Below are positions 15,463 through 23,420 of a stretch of 64,000 bases of DNA, one piece after another (within the stretch, counting starts at the first letter, position 1; every line of letters begins with the position of its first letter). The stretch covers positions 3,348,001-3,412,000 of the forward strand of contig NZ_CP070950.1 in assembly GCF_017084525.1 (NCBI RefSeq), read 5' to 3'. The DNA comes from Conexibacter sp. SYSU D00693. Its GTDB lineage: Bacteria > Actinomycetota > Thermoleophilia > Solirubrobacterales > Solirubrobacteraceae. Both the position numbers and the translations under genes were made by a program. The notes beneath the pieces were generated by a model. That model saw only the letters and a program-made list of their open reading frames with translations, was not told where the DNA came from and did not search any database.

Positions 15463-17154
15463 GTGAGCAGCCAGCCCGAGACCGACCGCCGCCCCGGGGG
15501 CGGCCCGCGGCGCCCGGCCGGTCACCCGGTCGAGGTGCTCGACGGGGCCTGCCGGTTCTCCGACGACCCGCAGCTGACCGACCCGATCTGGGTGATCCGC
15601 GAGCTGCGCCGCCACCGGGCGTTCAGCCAGCCGCTGATCGACGCCACGACCGTCAGCGTGTGGGGCAAGCAGCAGCGGGCCGCCGGGTCGTGGGCGCTGC
15701 TGTACCTCGGCTACGTGCTGTCGGGGCAGACGTCGATGCGCCGCTTCCACGACCTGCACGCCAGCTCGCCGCTGTGGCGCGAGTGCGGCTTCGACGAGGC
15801 GCCGTCGTACTGGACGATGCGCAACCGCTTCGAGGAGCTGGAGGCCGACGGCATGGTCGAAGCGTTCGAGGACTGCGCCGGCGCGCTGATCCGCCACGCC
15901 AAGACCCGCGAGCCCGGCGTCGGCCGCTACGTCGACGTCGACGGCACCGCCTTCCAGGTCAACAGCCAGCTCGTGCACGCCTGCCCCGACCGCCGCGCCT
16001 GCCTGGCCCGGTCGCGCGCGGCGAAGTTCCTGCGCGGCGGCGGCGGCGACGAGGTCAACGCCCACCGCCACGCGCTGCAAGCAAAGCCCGCCGACGAGAT
16101 GTCCGACGGCGACCGGCTCCCCGCCGACGTCGTCGGCCGGCTCGACGGCCAGCAGGTCGCCGACCTGGGGCTCGACGACCGCTACGCCTGGTTCCGCCTG
16201 GGCGACCACCTCTACCGAAGCCGCGACACGAGCGCCGGGTGCCGCATGCTCGGCGGCGGCACGCGCCGCCGCAAGCGCTTCTGGCACGGCGGCACCGCCC
16301 TGGCGGCCACCGACCGCCTCACCGGCGGGCGCCTCGCCCACCAGATCATCGCCGCCGACGTCAACGAGCACGCCGCCTACCCCGAGCTCATCGAGGGCGT
16401 GCAGCGCGCCACCGGCCACTGGCCCGCCGCCGTCGGCGGCGACCGCGCCCTGTCCCTGGACCCGGTCTACCTGTGGAACACGCAGCAGGCGATCGGGTCG
16501 GCATTCCCGTTCCGCAAGCGCTCCGCGGGAGACAAGCGCGAGGACCACGACGGCGAGATCACCGACCGCCACGGCGTCCCGCGCTGCAAGCACTGCGGCG
16601 GCCCCGGCGACGTCGCCTCCCCGGGGCTGGGCTTCTACCGCGACGGGCGCGGCGTGCCGCGCGTGCGCTTCCGCTGCATGCTCGTCCACGTCGACCGCTG
16701 CCGCGCGGTGCAGTCGCGCAAGTGCTCCGACGCGCCCCGCGACCTGCAGCCGCTGCCGCGCCTGACCGACACCTACATGGCGCTGCGCGAGGGCGGACTG
16801 GCCGCCGAGCGCACCCACCACCACGCCCGCGACCGCTACGCGCTGGCCGGCAACGACCCCCACTTCCGCCCCCGGCGCACCGGCCTGCCCGCCGTGCGCC
16901 TGCGCGCCGCCGCCAGCCTCGTGCTGGAGTGGCTGCGCATCTGCCTGCGCCAGGGCTGGCTGACCAGCACCGCCCGGCGCAACACCAACAGCAAGCGCCG
17001 CGTCTCCGGCGCCCACCGGCTCGCACGCGTCCTCGACGCCCGCATCCGCCACCGCGTCGACCGCCCCTACGGCCCCGCCGCCGTCCGCCTCGGCCTGGTC
17101 GACGACGACCCGCCGCCCGACGCCCCGCCCGACGGCGACGAGATCCCCTTCTAG
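15463..17154 (+). CDS. Putative DDE transposase-like protein with zinc ribbon
   Basis: 563 residues from a GTG at 15463 behind an ACAGGT ribosome site. The N-terminal region (about 20-140) is helical and DNA-binding-like, including a SYWTMRNRF segment. The core has YVDVDGT near 155 and VGGDRALS near 330, which sit where the first two catalytic aspartates of IS4/IS1182-like DDE transposases lie; a later glutamate in the AAERTHHHARDRY stretch could complete the triad. A CKHCGG...CMLVHVDRC segment between them could be an inserted zinc ribbon. The C-terminus carries a recombinase-like basic helix. No matching terminal inverted repeats were found at the gene ends. It may be a domesticated or cryptic transposase; the assignment is moderate. 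Confidence 0.55.
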   Translation: MSSQPETDRRPGGGPRRPAGHPVEVLDGACRFSDDPQLTDPIWVIRELRRHRAFSQPLIDATTVSVWGKQQRAAGSWALLYLGYVLSGQTSMRRFHDLHASSPLWRECGFDEAPSYWTMRNRFEELEADGMVEAFEDCAGALIRHAKTREPGVGRYVDVDGTAFQVNSQLVHACPDRRACLARSRAAKFLRGGGGDEVNAHRHALQAKPADEMSDGDRLPADVVGRLDGQQVADLGLDDRYAWFRLGDHLYRSRDTSAGCRMLGGGTRRRKRFWHGGTALAATDRLTGGRLAHQIIAADVNEHAAYPELIEGVQRATGHWPAAVGGDRALSLDPVYLWNTQQAIGSAFPFRKRSAGDKREDHDGEITDRHGVPRCKHCGGPGDVASPGLGFYRDGRGVPRVRFRCMLVHVDRCRAVQSRKCSDAPRDLQPLPRLTDTYMALREGGLAAERTHHHARDRYALAGNDPHFRPRRTGLPAVRLRAAASLVLEWLRICLRQGWLTSTARRNTNSKRRVSGAHRLARVLDARIRHRVDRPYGPAAVRLGLVDDDPPPDAPPDGDEIPF

Positions 17155-17194
17155 CGGGACCGGCCGACCACAGACCCCCAGCAGACGCAGCACC

Positions 17195-17216
17195 AGCCCC
17201 GGCGCCAGCCGGGGCT
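17195..17216 (+). terminator. Hairpin behind the transposase-like gene
   Basis: A 9-base perfect stem (AGCCCCGGC / GCCGGGGCT) with a 4-base loop begins about 40 bases after the stop codon. There is no T-tract, as is usual for this GC content, so termination is inferred from position and stem strength. Confidence 0.5.
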
Positions 17217-17315
17217 GTCCGCGTTGCGCGCCCGACCGCCACCAGCACGCCGCGGCCAACCCGGGCGGGCCTCAGACACGCAACCCCCGACGCCCTCGCA
17301 GCAGCGCGGCGGGCT

Positions 17316-17333
17316 GCCGGGAAGCCTCCCGGC
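17316..17333 (-). terminator. Hairpin behind tRNA-Phe
   Basis: GCCGGGA and TCCCGGC form a 7-base stem around AGCC. On the minus strand it lies about 45 bases past the 3' end of tRNA-Phe and is a plausible tRNA terminator. Confidence 0.4.
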
Positions 17334-17373
17334 GCTTCGCGGCAGCAACCCTCCCAACAACCTTCCCAACGTC
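17331..17373 (-). repeat. Right copy of the inverted sequence bounding the island
   Basis: Contains GCTTCGCGGC, CAACCCTCCCAAC and TCCCAACGTCC. Compared with the copy at 12447-12470 (read on the other strand) the CCTCCCAAC part is present almost twice in tandem. It ends six bases from the 3' end of tRNA-Phe, a common target for integration of mobile DNA. Confidence 0.45.
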
Positions 17374-17378
17374 CGCGA

Positions 17379-17451
17379 TGGCGAGACCCGGACTCGAACC
17401 GGGGACACCACGATTTTCAGTCGTGTGCTCTACCAACTGAGCTATCTCGCC
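17379..17451 (-). tRNA. tRNA-Phe (GAA)
   Basis: The minus strand folds as a full cloverleaf of 73 bases: acceptor stem GGCGAGA/TCTCGCC, D-arm with AGCTCAGTTGGTAGAGC, anticodon stem CACGA/TCGTG with loop CTGAAAA giving anticodon GAA, and T-arm CCCCGGTTCGAGTCCGGG. The discriminator base is A; CCA is not encoded. The gene stands between the transposase-like gene and the ceramidase gene. Confidence 0.95.
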
Positions 17452-17508
17452 GCGGCGGGGAAGGGTAGCGCGACGGGGCGCTTCGCGAGTCCGCGAGAAT
17501 GGCGGCTG

Positions 17509-19749
17509 ATGGCGGGGCGGACGAGCAGGGCGCTGCGGCGCACGGGATGCGCGGTGGGGGTCGGGGTGGTCGCCCTCGGGACCGCCGGGCCCGTGCAGGC
17601 GGCGTCGCCGGTCAAGCCCAGGAGCAAGCCGGGGGTGCTGCGCGCCGGGGCGGGGCAGGCGGACATCACGCCGCCGAAGCTCGGCTACTTCCTCGGCGGC
17701 TGGACGCGCGCCGACCGGCTGGCCAAGGGGCAGTCGACGCGCCTGTACGCGAACACGCTGGTGCTCCAGCGCGGCACGCAGAAGGTCGCGCTGGTCGCCG
17801 CGGAGCTCTTCGCGATCCCGGCGGGGCTGCAGGCCGATGTCGCCAAGGAGGTCGCCGACCTCGGGTACACGCGCGCGTCGGTGGTCATGGCCGCGTCGCA
17901 CACGCACTCCGCGCCCGGGGGCTTCGCGAACAACCCGACGTACAACACCGCGGCGCCGAGCCTCCAGACCATCACCGAGCCCTCGTCGTTCGTCGAGCTC
18001 CTCGACCCGGCGCCGGCCGACCGCCAGCTCTACACGTTCCTGGTCCGGCAGATCGCCGCCTCGATCCGGCGCGCGGACGCCGACCGGACGCAGGCCGCGG
18101 CGGCGTGGGGCCAGGCGAAGCTCAGCGGGCTGACGATGAACCGCTCGATCGAGGCGCACCTGCGCGACCACGGCATCACCGTGGCGCAGGGTGCGGGCAG
18201 CGCGGCGCAGGACCCCGGCGGCTACGAGCACACGATCGACCCGCAGGTCGACCTCCTGCGCGTCGACAAGGTCGTCCGCCATGGCCGCAGGACCCGCCGG
18301 GTGCCGATCGGCGCCTGGTCGTCGTTCGCCAACCACGGCACCGTTGTGAAGTCCGAGACCGAGGCCTACAGCGGCGACCACCACGCCGCGGCGTGGCGCG
18401 TCTTCGCCGACCGGGTGCGCAAGGAGGCCAAGGTCCCCAAGCGCCAGACGGTCGTCAACGTATACCCCAACGGCGCGGAGGGCGACCAGACCGCGGGTCT
18501 CACCTACACCGGGCCGGCGGGTGCGGCGGAGGTCGGCGGCCGGGAGGCCGACGCGATGCTCGCCGCGTGGCGCGACGCGGGCAAGCGCCTGGACCGCGAG
18601 CCGGCGCTCGGGCTGCGGTGGACGAACGCCTGCTTCTGCGGCGCGGACACCGCCACGGGCCCCGTCGACGCGACCGGCAAGCAGGGCCTCGGCTTCCTGA
18701 CCGGGTCCGAGGAGGGCCGCGGGCCGCTCTTCGAGCTGACGCGGATCCCGTTCGAGGGCGTCACGAGCCCGATCGACGACCCCGTCCAGGGCCCGAAGGT
18801 CGTCGTGCCCGTCGGCTCGCCGCCGAAGGCCGTGCCGGTCACCGTCCTGCGCATCGGCGACGTCGCCATCGCGACGATCCCGGGCGAGCCGACGAAGGAG
18901 GTGGGCGTGCGCGTGCGCGCGGCGGTCCTCGACCGGCTGCGCGGCGCCAGCGTCTCGCGCGTGGCGATCGCCGGCCTCGCGGGCGACTTCATCCAGTACG
19001 TCGTCACGCCCGAGGAGTACGGCGCGCAGAGCTACGAGGGGGCGTCGACGCTCTTCGGCCGCAACCAGGCGACGTTCCTCCAGGAGCGCCTCGCGGACCT
19101 GGCGGGCGCCCTGGCGGCCGGCGCTCCCGCGCCGGAGCCGTTCGCGGAGGACCCGTCGTACGGCGTCAAGCCCGACGGCCCCGGGTTCTCCGAGGGCGCC
19201 GCCAGCGGGCGCATCGTCGGCCAGCCGGCGGGCCGCGTCGAGCGCCTCGGGCAGGTCCGGCTCAGCTGGACGGGCGGCGGCGACGGCGTCGACCGGCCCG
19301 TCGACCGCGCCTTCGTGCGCGCGCAGCGGCTGGTCGGCAAGCGCTGGCGGACGGTCGACACCGACCTCGGCCTGCACATGCTCTGGCGGGCGACGAGGGC
19401 GGGGCGCTACACGCTCGAGTGGGAGGTCCCGGCCGACGCGCCCGCGGGGCGCTACCGCCTGCAGGTCACCGCGTCGCGCTACGAGCTGACGTCCGACGAG
19501 TTCGACGTCGCCGTCTCGCGCGCGCTGCGCGTCGAGGCGGCCCGTGCGGTCCCCGGCGGGTGGCGCGTGCGCCTGGCCTTCCCGCCCGCGCGCGCGGGCG
19601 TCGACCTGAGCGCGCGGCCGGAGCCGGTCGTCGTGCAGGTCCCGGACGGCGCGCTGCGGCGCGCGGGGGCCACCGTCCTGCTGCCGGCGGGCGCGGCGCG
19701 CGACGGCGCGGGGAACACGACCGGCGTGACCGTCGCCCTCGGGCGCTGA
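17509..19749 (+). CDS. Neutral/alkaline ceramidase, secreted
   Basis: 746 residues with an N-terminal signal peptide (MAGRTSRALRRTGCAVGVGVVALGTAGPVQA). It matches the neutral ceramidase family: GQADITPPKLGYFLGGWTR at the start of the catalytic domain, the zinc-site ASHTHSAPGGF with His131 and His133, SSFANHGTVV, and YPNGAEGDQTAG at the place of the catalytic-serine loop, where the classical family reads NxGDVSPN. The C-terminal 170 residues are an immunoglobulin-like beta domain usual for the family. Activity would be hydrolysis of N-acyl amides such as ceramide outside the cell; the altered serine loop leaves the exact substrate open. One base separates it from the next gene, so the two are probably co-translated. 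Confidence 0.82.
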   Translation: MAGRTSRALRRTGCAVGVGVVALGTAGPVQAASPVKPRSKPGVLRAGAGQADITPPKLGYFLGGWTRADRLAKGQSTRLYANTLVLQRGTQKVALVAAELFAIPAGLQADVAKEVADLGYTRASVVMAASHTHSAPGGFANNPTYNTAAPSLQTITEPSSFVELLDPAPADRQLYTFLVRQIAASIRRADADRTQAAAAWGQAKLSGLTMNRSIEAHLRDHGITVAQGAGSAAQDPGGYEHTIDPQVDLLRVDKVVRHGRRTRRVPIGAWSSFANHGTVVKSETEAYSGDHHAAAWRVFADRVRKEAKVPKRQTVVNVYPNGAEGDQTAGLTYTGPAGAAEVGGREADAMLAAWRDAGKRLDREPALGLRWTNACFCGADTATGPVDATGKQGLGFLTGSEEGRGPLFELTRIPFEGVTSPIDDPVQGPKVVVPVGSPPKAVPVTVLRIGDVAIATIPGEPTKEVGVRVRAAVLDRLRGASVSRVAIAGLAGDFIQYVVTPEEYGAQSYEGASTLFGRNQATFLQERLADLAGALAAGAPAPEPFAEDPSYGVKPDGPGFSEGAASGRIVGQPAGRVERLGQVRLSWTGGGDGVDRPVDRAFVRAQRLVGKRWRTVDTDLGLHMLWRATRAGRYTLEWEVPADAPAGRYRLQVTASRYELTSDEFDVAVSRALRVEAARAVPGGWRVRLAFPPARAGVDLSARPEPVVVQVPDGALRRAGATVLLPAGAARDGAGNTTGVTVALGR

Positions 19750-19750
19750 G

Positions 19751-21265
19751 GTGGCGCGCCGGCGGGCGCTCGGCTGGGCCGCCGCGGCGGTCGTCGGGGT
19801 CCTCGGGCTCGGCGTCGGCATCGGCCTGCTCACGGCCGAGGAGGACGACGGCCCGCGCGTGGCCGACCCCGTCGGCGCCGTGCTGCGGCGCATGCCGGCG
19901 GACGCGGCGCTCGTCGCGCTGGTGAACACCGACCCGCAGGGCGGCCAGGAGCGGCGCGTCGGCGCGCTGCTCGAGCGGATCCCCGGGTCGACGATCGCGC
20001 TGGGCGAGCTCGGCGGGCTGCTGCGCCTCGGCGACGCCGGGGTGGGCGGCGGGCTGCCTCGGGCGCTGGCGGGCGACCCGGCCGCGGTGGCGGTGACGGG
20101 CGACCTGCGCGAGCGCGTCGCGGCGTGGGTCGTTCGTGATCCGGGCCGGCTCGGCGAGGCGCTGGACGACGCGGTGGGCGACGGGCGGCTGCGCGACGCC
20201 GGCCGTGCTGGCGACGCGCGGGTCCTCGCGCTGCGCCGGCCGCTGCCGGCGCCGCTGCGGATCGCCGCGCTTGCGCACGCCGGGCCGGTGCTCGTGGCGG
20301 CGACCACGGTCGAGCTGGCGCGCAGGACCGCGGCCCGGCGGGCCGGCCCCGGCGCGGGCGTCGTGCGCCGCCTGCGCGCGCTGCGCGCCGCGGCGCTCGT
20401 GCGCTTCGCGGGGGACGGCCGGCGCCTCGCGCGGCTGCCTGCGGCGGCGGCGCTGCGCGACGTCGTCCCGGAGGTCGTCCGCGGCGTGCGGGAGGTCGAC
20501 GGCACGCTGGAGGCGGCGGGCGGCGCGTTCACGGGGCGGGCCGCGGTGCGCCTGGCGCCCGGCAGCGGCGTGCCGCTCGCGCTCGGCGGCGCGCCCGCGC
20601 GGGCCGCGGCGTTCGCCACGCCGCTCGTCGTCGGCGTGCGCGACCCGCGGCCGGCGTTCGACGCGCTGCTGCGCTGGCTGGGCGCCCAGCGGACCTACGA
20701 CCGCGCGAGCGACGTCCTGCGCCTCCTGCGCCGCGACGACCTCGACGCCGTCCTGCGCGACCAGCTCACCGGGACGGCGACCGCGGCGGTGACGCCGAGC
20801 GGTCGCCTCGCCCCGACCGACACGACGGACGCGCGCGTGGCCGTCCAGGCGCCGCTGCGCGACGGCGGCGACCTCGCCGACCTCCTCGAGGACGTCGCCC
20901 GCGTGCCCGACCTCCTCCTGGGCCGTGCGGACGTCGACGTCGACCGCGACGGGGACGTCTACACCGTCCGGCTCGGCGAGACCGAGGTCCGCGTTGCCGT
21001 CGTCGGCGACCGCCTCGGCGTCGTCCGAGGGCCGGGTGACCCGGTCGCCGTCGCGACGCGCGGACCCGTCCGGTCCACGCCGCCCGGGGCCGGCGCGCTG
21101 GCCGCCCGCCTCGACGCCGACGCCGTCCGCGAGTGGCTCGTCGCCCGCCTCGGCCTGCCGCGCCTGGCCGCCCTCGCCCTCGGCCCGATCGGCGACCCGA
21201 CCCTCGCCCTGCGCGCCGAGCCCGGCCGCCTCGACCTGGAGCTCACCGTCCCGATCACCGACTGA
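19751..21265 (+). CDS. Membrane-anchored DUF3352-like protein
   Basis: 504 residues from a GTG one base after the ceramidase stop. A single N-terminal membrane anchor (ALGWAAAAVVGVLGLGVGIGLL) is followed by a large exported region of repeated alpha/beta units rich in Arg, Ala and Val, as in the DUF3352 family: ADAALVALVNTDPQGGQ near the start, a LPAAAALRDVVPEVV segment in the middle, and a C-terminal ALGPIGDPTLALRAEPGRLDLELTV stretch. No catalytic motif is visible. Its coupling to the ceramidase gene suggests that it works with it or is anchored near it. The TGA stop is the first three bases of a REP-like palindrome. Confidence 0.6.
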   Translation: MARRRALGWAAAAVVGVLGLGVGIGLLTAEEDDGPRVADPVGAVLRRMPADAALVALVNTDPQGGQERRVGALLERIPGSTIALGELGGLLRLGDAGVGGGLPRALAGDPAAVAVTGDLRERVAAWVVRDPGRLGEALDDAVGDGRLRDAGRAGDARVLALRRPLPAPLRIAALAHAGPVLVAATTVELARRTAARRAGPGAGVVRRLRALRAAALVRFAGDGRRLARLPAAAALRDVVPEVVRGVREVDGTLEAAGGAFTGRAAVRLAPGSGVPLALGGAPARAAAFATPLVVGVRDPRPAFDALLRWLGAQRTYDRASDVLRLLRRDDLDAVLRDQLTGTATAAVTPSGRLAPTDTTDARVAVQAPLRDGGDLADLLEDVARVPDLLLGRADVDVDRDGDVYTVRLGETEVRVAVVGDRLGVVRGPGDPVAVATRGPVRSTPPGAGALAARLDADAVREWLVARLGLPRLAALALGPIGDPTLALRAEPGRLDLELTVPITD

Positions 21266-21285
21266 AAGGTGCCAGGCACCCTTCA
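21263..21285. repeat. REP-like palindrome, GTGCC-A-GGCAC family, copy 1
   Basis: Arms TGAAAGGTGCC and GGCACCCTTCA around one A, with one mismatch. It begins at the stop codon of the upstream gene and can act as a terminator. Confidence 0.65.
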
Positions 21286-21308
21286 CCGGGTTCAATGACT
21301 GCGCATGG

Positions 21309-21335
21309 AGTGAAAAGTGCCTGGCACCTTTCACT
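21309..21335. repeat. REP-like palindrome, GTGCC-T-GGCAC family, copy 2
   Basis: Arms of 13 bases (AGTGAAAAGTGCC and GGCACCTTTCACT) with one mismatch, in inverted orientation to copy 1. It contains the stop codon of the M23 peptidase gene on the minus strand. Confidence 0.65.
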
Positions 21336-22281
21336 CCCAGGCGCGCAGGAGCGGCAGCGGGTCGGCCGGCTTGCCCTGCTTCCAGCCGAGCGGCCAGACC
21401 TCGAAGTGCAGGTGCGGGCCGGTCGAGCGGCCGGTCGAGCCGACCTGGCAGAGCGGCGTGCCCGCGGCGACGACCGCGCCACGCCGGACCGCGACGGAGC
21501 CCGACTTGCAGTGGGCGAAGAAGAACGCGCGGCCCGTCGCCTGCGTGACGACGACGTAGTGGCCCGCGCCGCCCGCCTGGTAGTCGACCGTGGTGACGGT
21601 CGCCGGCAGGGGCGACACGACCGGCGTGCCCTCGGCGGCCGCGAGGTCCTGGCCCTCGTGGCGGTGGTCGCCGCGATCGACGCCCAGGCCCTCGCCGTAG
21701 GTGAACGGGCCCTGCACCGGGAAGACGCCGCCGTCGGCCGCGCCCGGCGAGGGCGGGGCGGCGGGCGTCGCCGGCGCGGGCGGCTGCACGGCGGCCCGCG
21801 GCGGCGCGACGACGGTCAGCGCCGCGCGGCCCGAGGCGCGGGTGGTGCGCTGGAGCGTCTGGCCGCCCTCGCCCTTGACGTGCAGCCGCACGGTGTAGGT
21901 GCCGATCGCGAGCATCGTCCCTCGCGGCCAGCGCAGCGTGACGGCGCGGCCCACGCGCACGCGACCGGCGTCGACGCGCAGGACCTTCCCGCCGTGCGTC
22001 GGCCACAGCACGATCCGGGCGCGCACGGTCCTGGCCCCGGTCTGCTCCACGCGCAGGCGGACCGTCGGGAGCGCCTTGCCGCTCACGACCCGTCGCGGCG
22101 CGACGGAGAACGCGCGCGCCACGGGCCGCTTGGCCAGCAGGGCGCCGAACTCCGCGCCGCCCGAGCCCGACGGCGCCGCCGCCCCGCCCGCGTAGGCGAG
22201 CGATGCAGCGGGACCGCCCAGCAGCACCGCGACCGCCACGAGGCCTCCTCCCAGAAGGCGCTGTGTGGCGGACGACGGCAT
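21331..22281 (-). CDS. Secreted M23 (LytM-type) peptidase
   Basis: 316 residues from the ATG at 22281, which gives a signal peptide (MPSSATQRLLGGGLVAVAVLLGGPAASLAYA). A beta domain of unknown role (about 50-165) and a Pro/Ala linker precede the C-terminal LytM domain, where the zinc-binding H-x(3)-D site (HRHEGQDLAAAEGTPV) and the HLH motif (TGPHLHFEVWP) are both intact; FFFAHC corresponds to the middle strand. It should be a peptidoglycan endopeptidase or an amidase regulator acting in the cell wall. Its stop codon lies inside a REP-like palindrome shared with the convergent gene. Confidence 0.85.
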   Translation of the reverse strand: MPSSATQRLLGGGLVAVAVLLGGPAASLAYAGGAAAPSGSGGAEFGALLAKRPVARAFSVAPRRVVSGKALPTVRLRVEQTGARTVRARIVLWPTHGGKVLRVDAGRVRVGRAVTLRWPRGTMLAIGTYTVRLHVKGEGGQTLQRTTRASGRAALTVVAPPRAAVQPPAPATPAAPPSPGAADGGVFPVQGPFTYGEGLGVDRGDHRHEGQDLAAAEGTPVVSPLPATVTTVDYQAGGAGHYVVVTQATGRAFFFAHCKSGSVAVRRGAVVAAGTPLCQVGSTGRSTGPHLHFEVWPLGWKQGKPADPLPLLRAWE

Positions 22282-22375
22282 GCCCGCACCATCGGGCGCC
22301 GGGCGCCGCGCGCACACCCGCGCGCGTGATGACGTGCAGGTTCCGCGCGGCGAACCTGCAGCGAACCCGCACCGG

Positions 22376-23404
22376 CTAGCCGGCGGCCGCGACGAGCGCC
22401 AGCTGCTGGAGCATCGACCGCTCGGGCCGTGCGTCGCCCCAGAACTCCCGTTGCGCCCGCGCGCCCGCCAGCTCGTAGCCGACCCGCGCACCGACGCCCA
22501 GCGGGTCCCAGGACCCGACGTCCCGGATCCACCCCTCGCCGACGACGAGCCGGGAGACCGCGCGTCCCAGGAAGTGGCCCTCGTGCGTGACGAGCTCGAC
22601 CGCGGCCCGCACCGGCCCGACCTCGTCCTCCACCACGCGCGCGCCGGCGACGCGCTCGAGCCCGCGGGCGTAGGACGCCGCCGCCGCGCCGGTCAGCACC
22701 CGCACCGCCGTGACGTAGCCGCGCGTCCAGGCCGGCGCCCGCGGCACCGCCCGCACGGCGACCTCGATCTCGAAGGTCTGGCCCTGGAGCCCGCCCGAGC
22801 GCAGGGGCGTGAAGCGCCCGAGCTCCGCCGCGAAGTCCGGCCAGCGCGACGGCTCGCGCAGCAGCCCCAGCGCCGCGTCGGTGTCCGGCAGGGCGGTCCA
22901 GGGGTAGGTGTGCCAGCACTGGCGCGCGAGCGGCCGGCGCGGGGGCGTCAGCCGGCGCAGCGCCGCGTGCTCGAGCCGGCGCTCGGGCACGAACGCGGCG
23001 CGCTCCCGCGCCGTCTCGAAGACGACGCCCCAGCCGCGCCGGCGCGGGTCCTCCCAGGCCGCCGGGAACCACGGACCCACGAGCCGCGCACCGCCCTCGA
23101 GCAGCGCCGCCCGGTCCAGCGTCCCGAAGCGCCCGCCGCGTGCGCCCGTCAGGCGCAGCGGCCCGAACGCCCGGTGCAGCGCCGGCAGGTCCCGGGCGCC
23201 GAGGCGCCGGCCGGTCCGGGCCCAGCGCGTCGCCAGCACCGCGTGCGCGAGACGGAGGTCGTCGACGTCCCGGGCGGCGGCGGGCCGGGCGAACCAGGCG
23301 GCGGCGAGCAGGTCGGTGGCGAAGGGCATCGCGGCGGGCGCGACGACCGACGACCCCGCCATCCGCGCGAGCAGCACCTCACCGGCCAGCGGGAGCCCGG
23401 GCAT
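22376..23404 (-). CDS. Conserved hypothetical protein, 342 aa
   Basis: ATG at 23404. I do not recognise the family. The protein is Arg/Ala-rich, has no signal peptide, and shows alternating helices and strands (ALRRLTPPRRPLARQCWHTYPW, EIEVAVRAVPRAPAWTRGYV, VELVTHEGHFLGRAVSRLVVGEG). A nearby charged cluster EDEVGPVRAAVELVTHEGH might be a metal or acid site, but this is speculation. It follows the MrfA-like helicase gene by 16 bases on the same strand, so co-transcription is likely and a link to DNA repair is possible. Confidence 0.6.
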   Translation of the reverse strand: MPGLPLAGEVLLARMAGSSVVAPAAMPFATDLLAAAWFARPAAARDVDDLRLAHAVLATRWARTGRRLGARDLPALHRAFGPLRLTGARGGRFGTLDRAALLEGGARLVGPWFPAAWEDPRRRGWGVVFETARERAAFVPERRLEHAALRRLTPPRRPLARQCWHTYPWTALPDTDAALGLLREPSRWPDFAAELGRFTPLRSGGLQGQTFEIEVAVRAVPRAPAWTRGYVTAVRVLTGAAAASYARGLERVAGARVVEDEVGPVRAAVELVTHEGHFLGRAVSRLVVGEGWIRDVGSWDPLGVGARVGYELAGARAQREFWGDARPERSMLQQLALVAAAG

Positions 23405-23420
23405 GACGCCGGCCAGGCCC

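Noticed and set aside
12447-17373. A complete integrative element with att sites in tRNA-Phe
   Set aside because: No integrase is found and no copy of the tRNA 3' end occurs at the left side; only the inverted boundary sequences support an element, so I list it as a candidate.
17272-20619. Minus-strand open frame of about 1115 codons opposite the ceramidase operon, crossing the tRNA
   Set aside because: It crosses tRNA-Phe and carries no recognisable domain; it arises from codon bias of the plus-strand genes.
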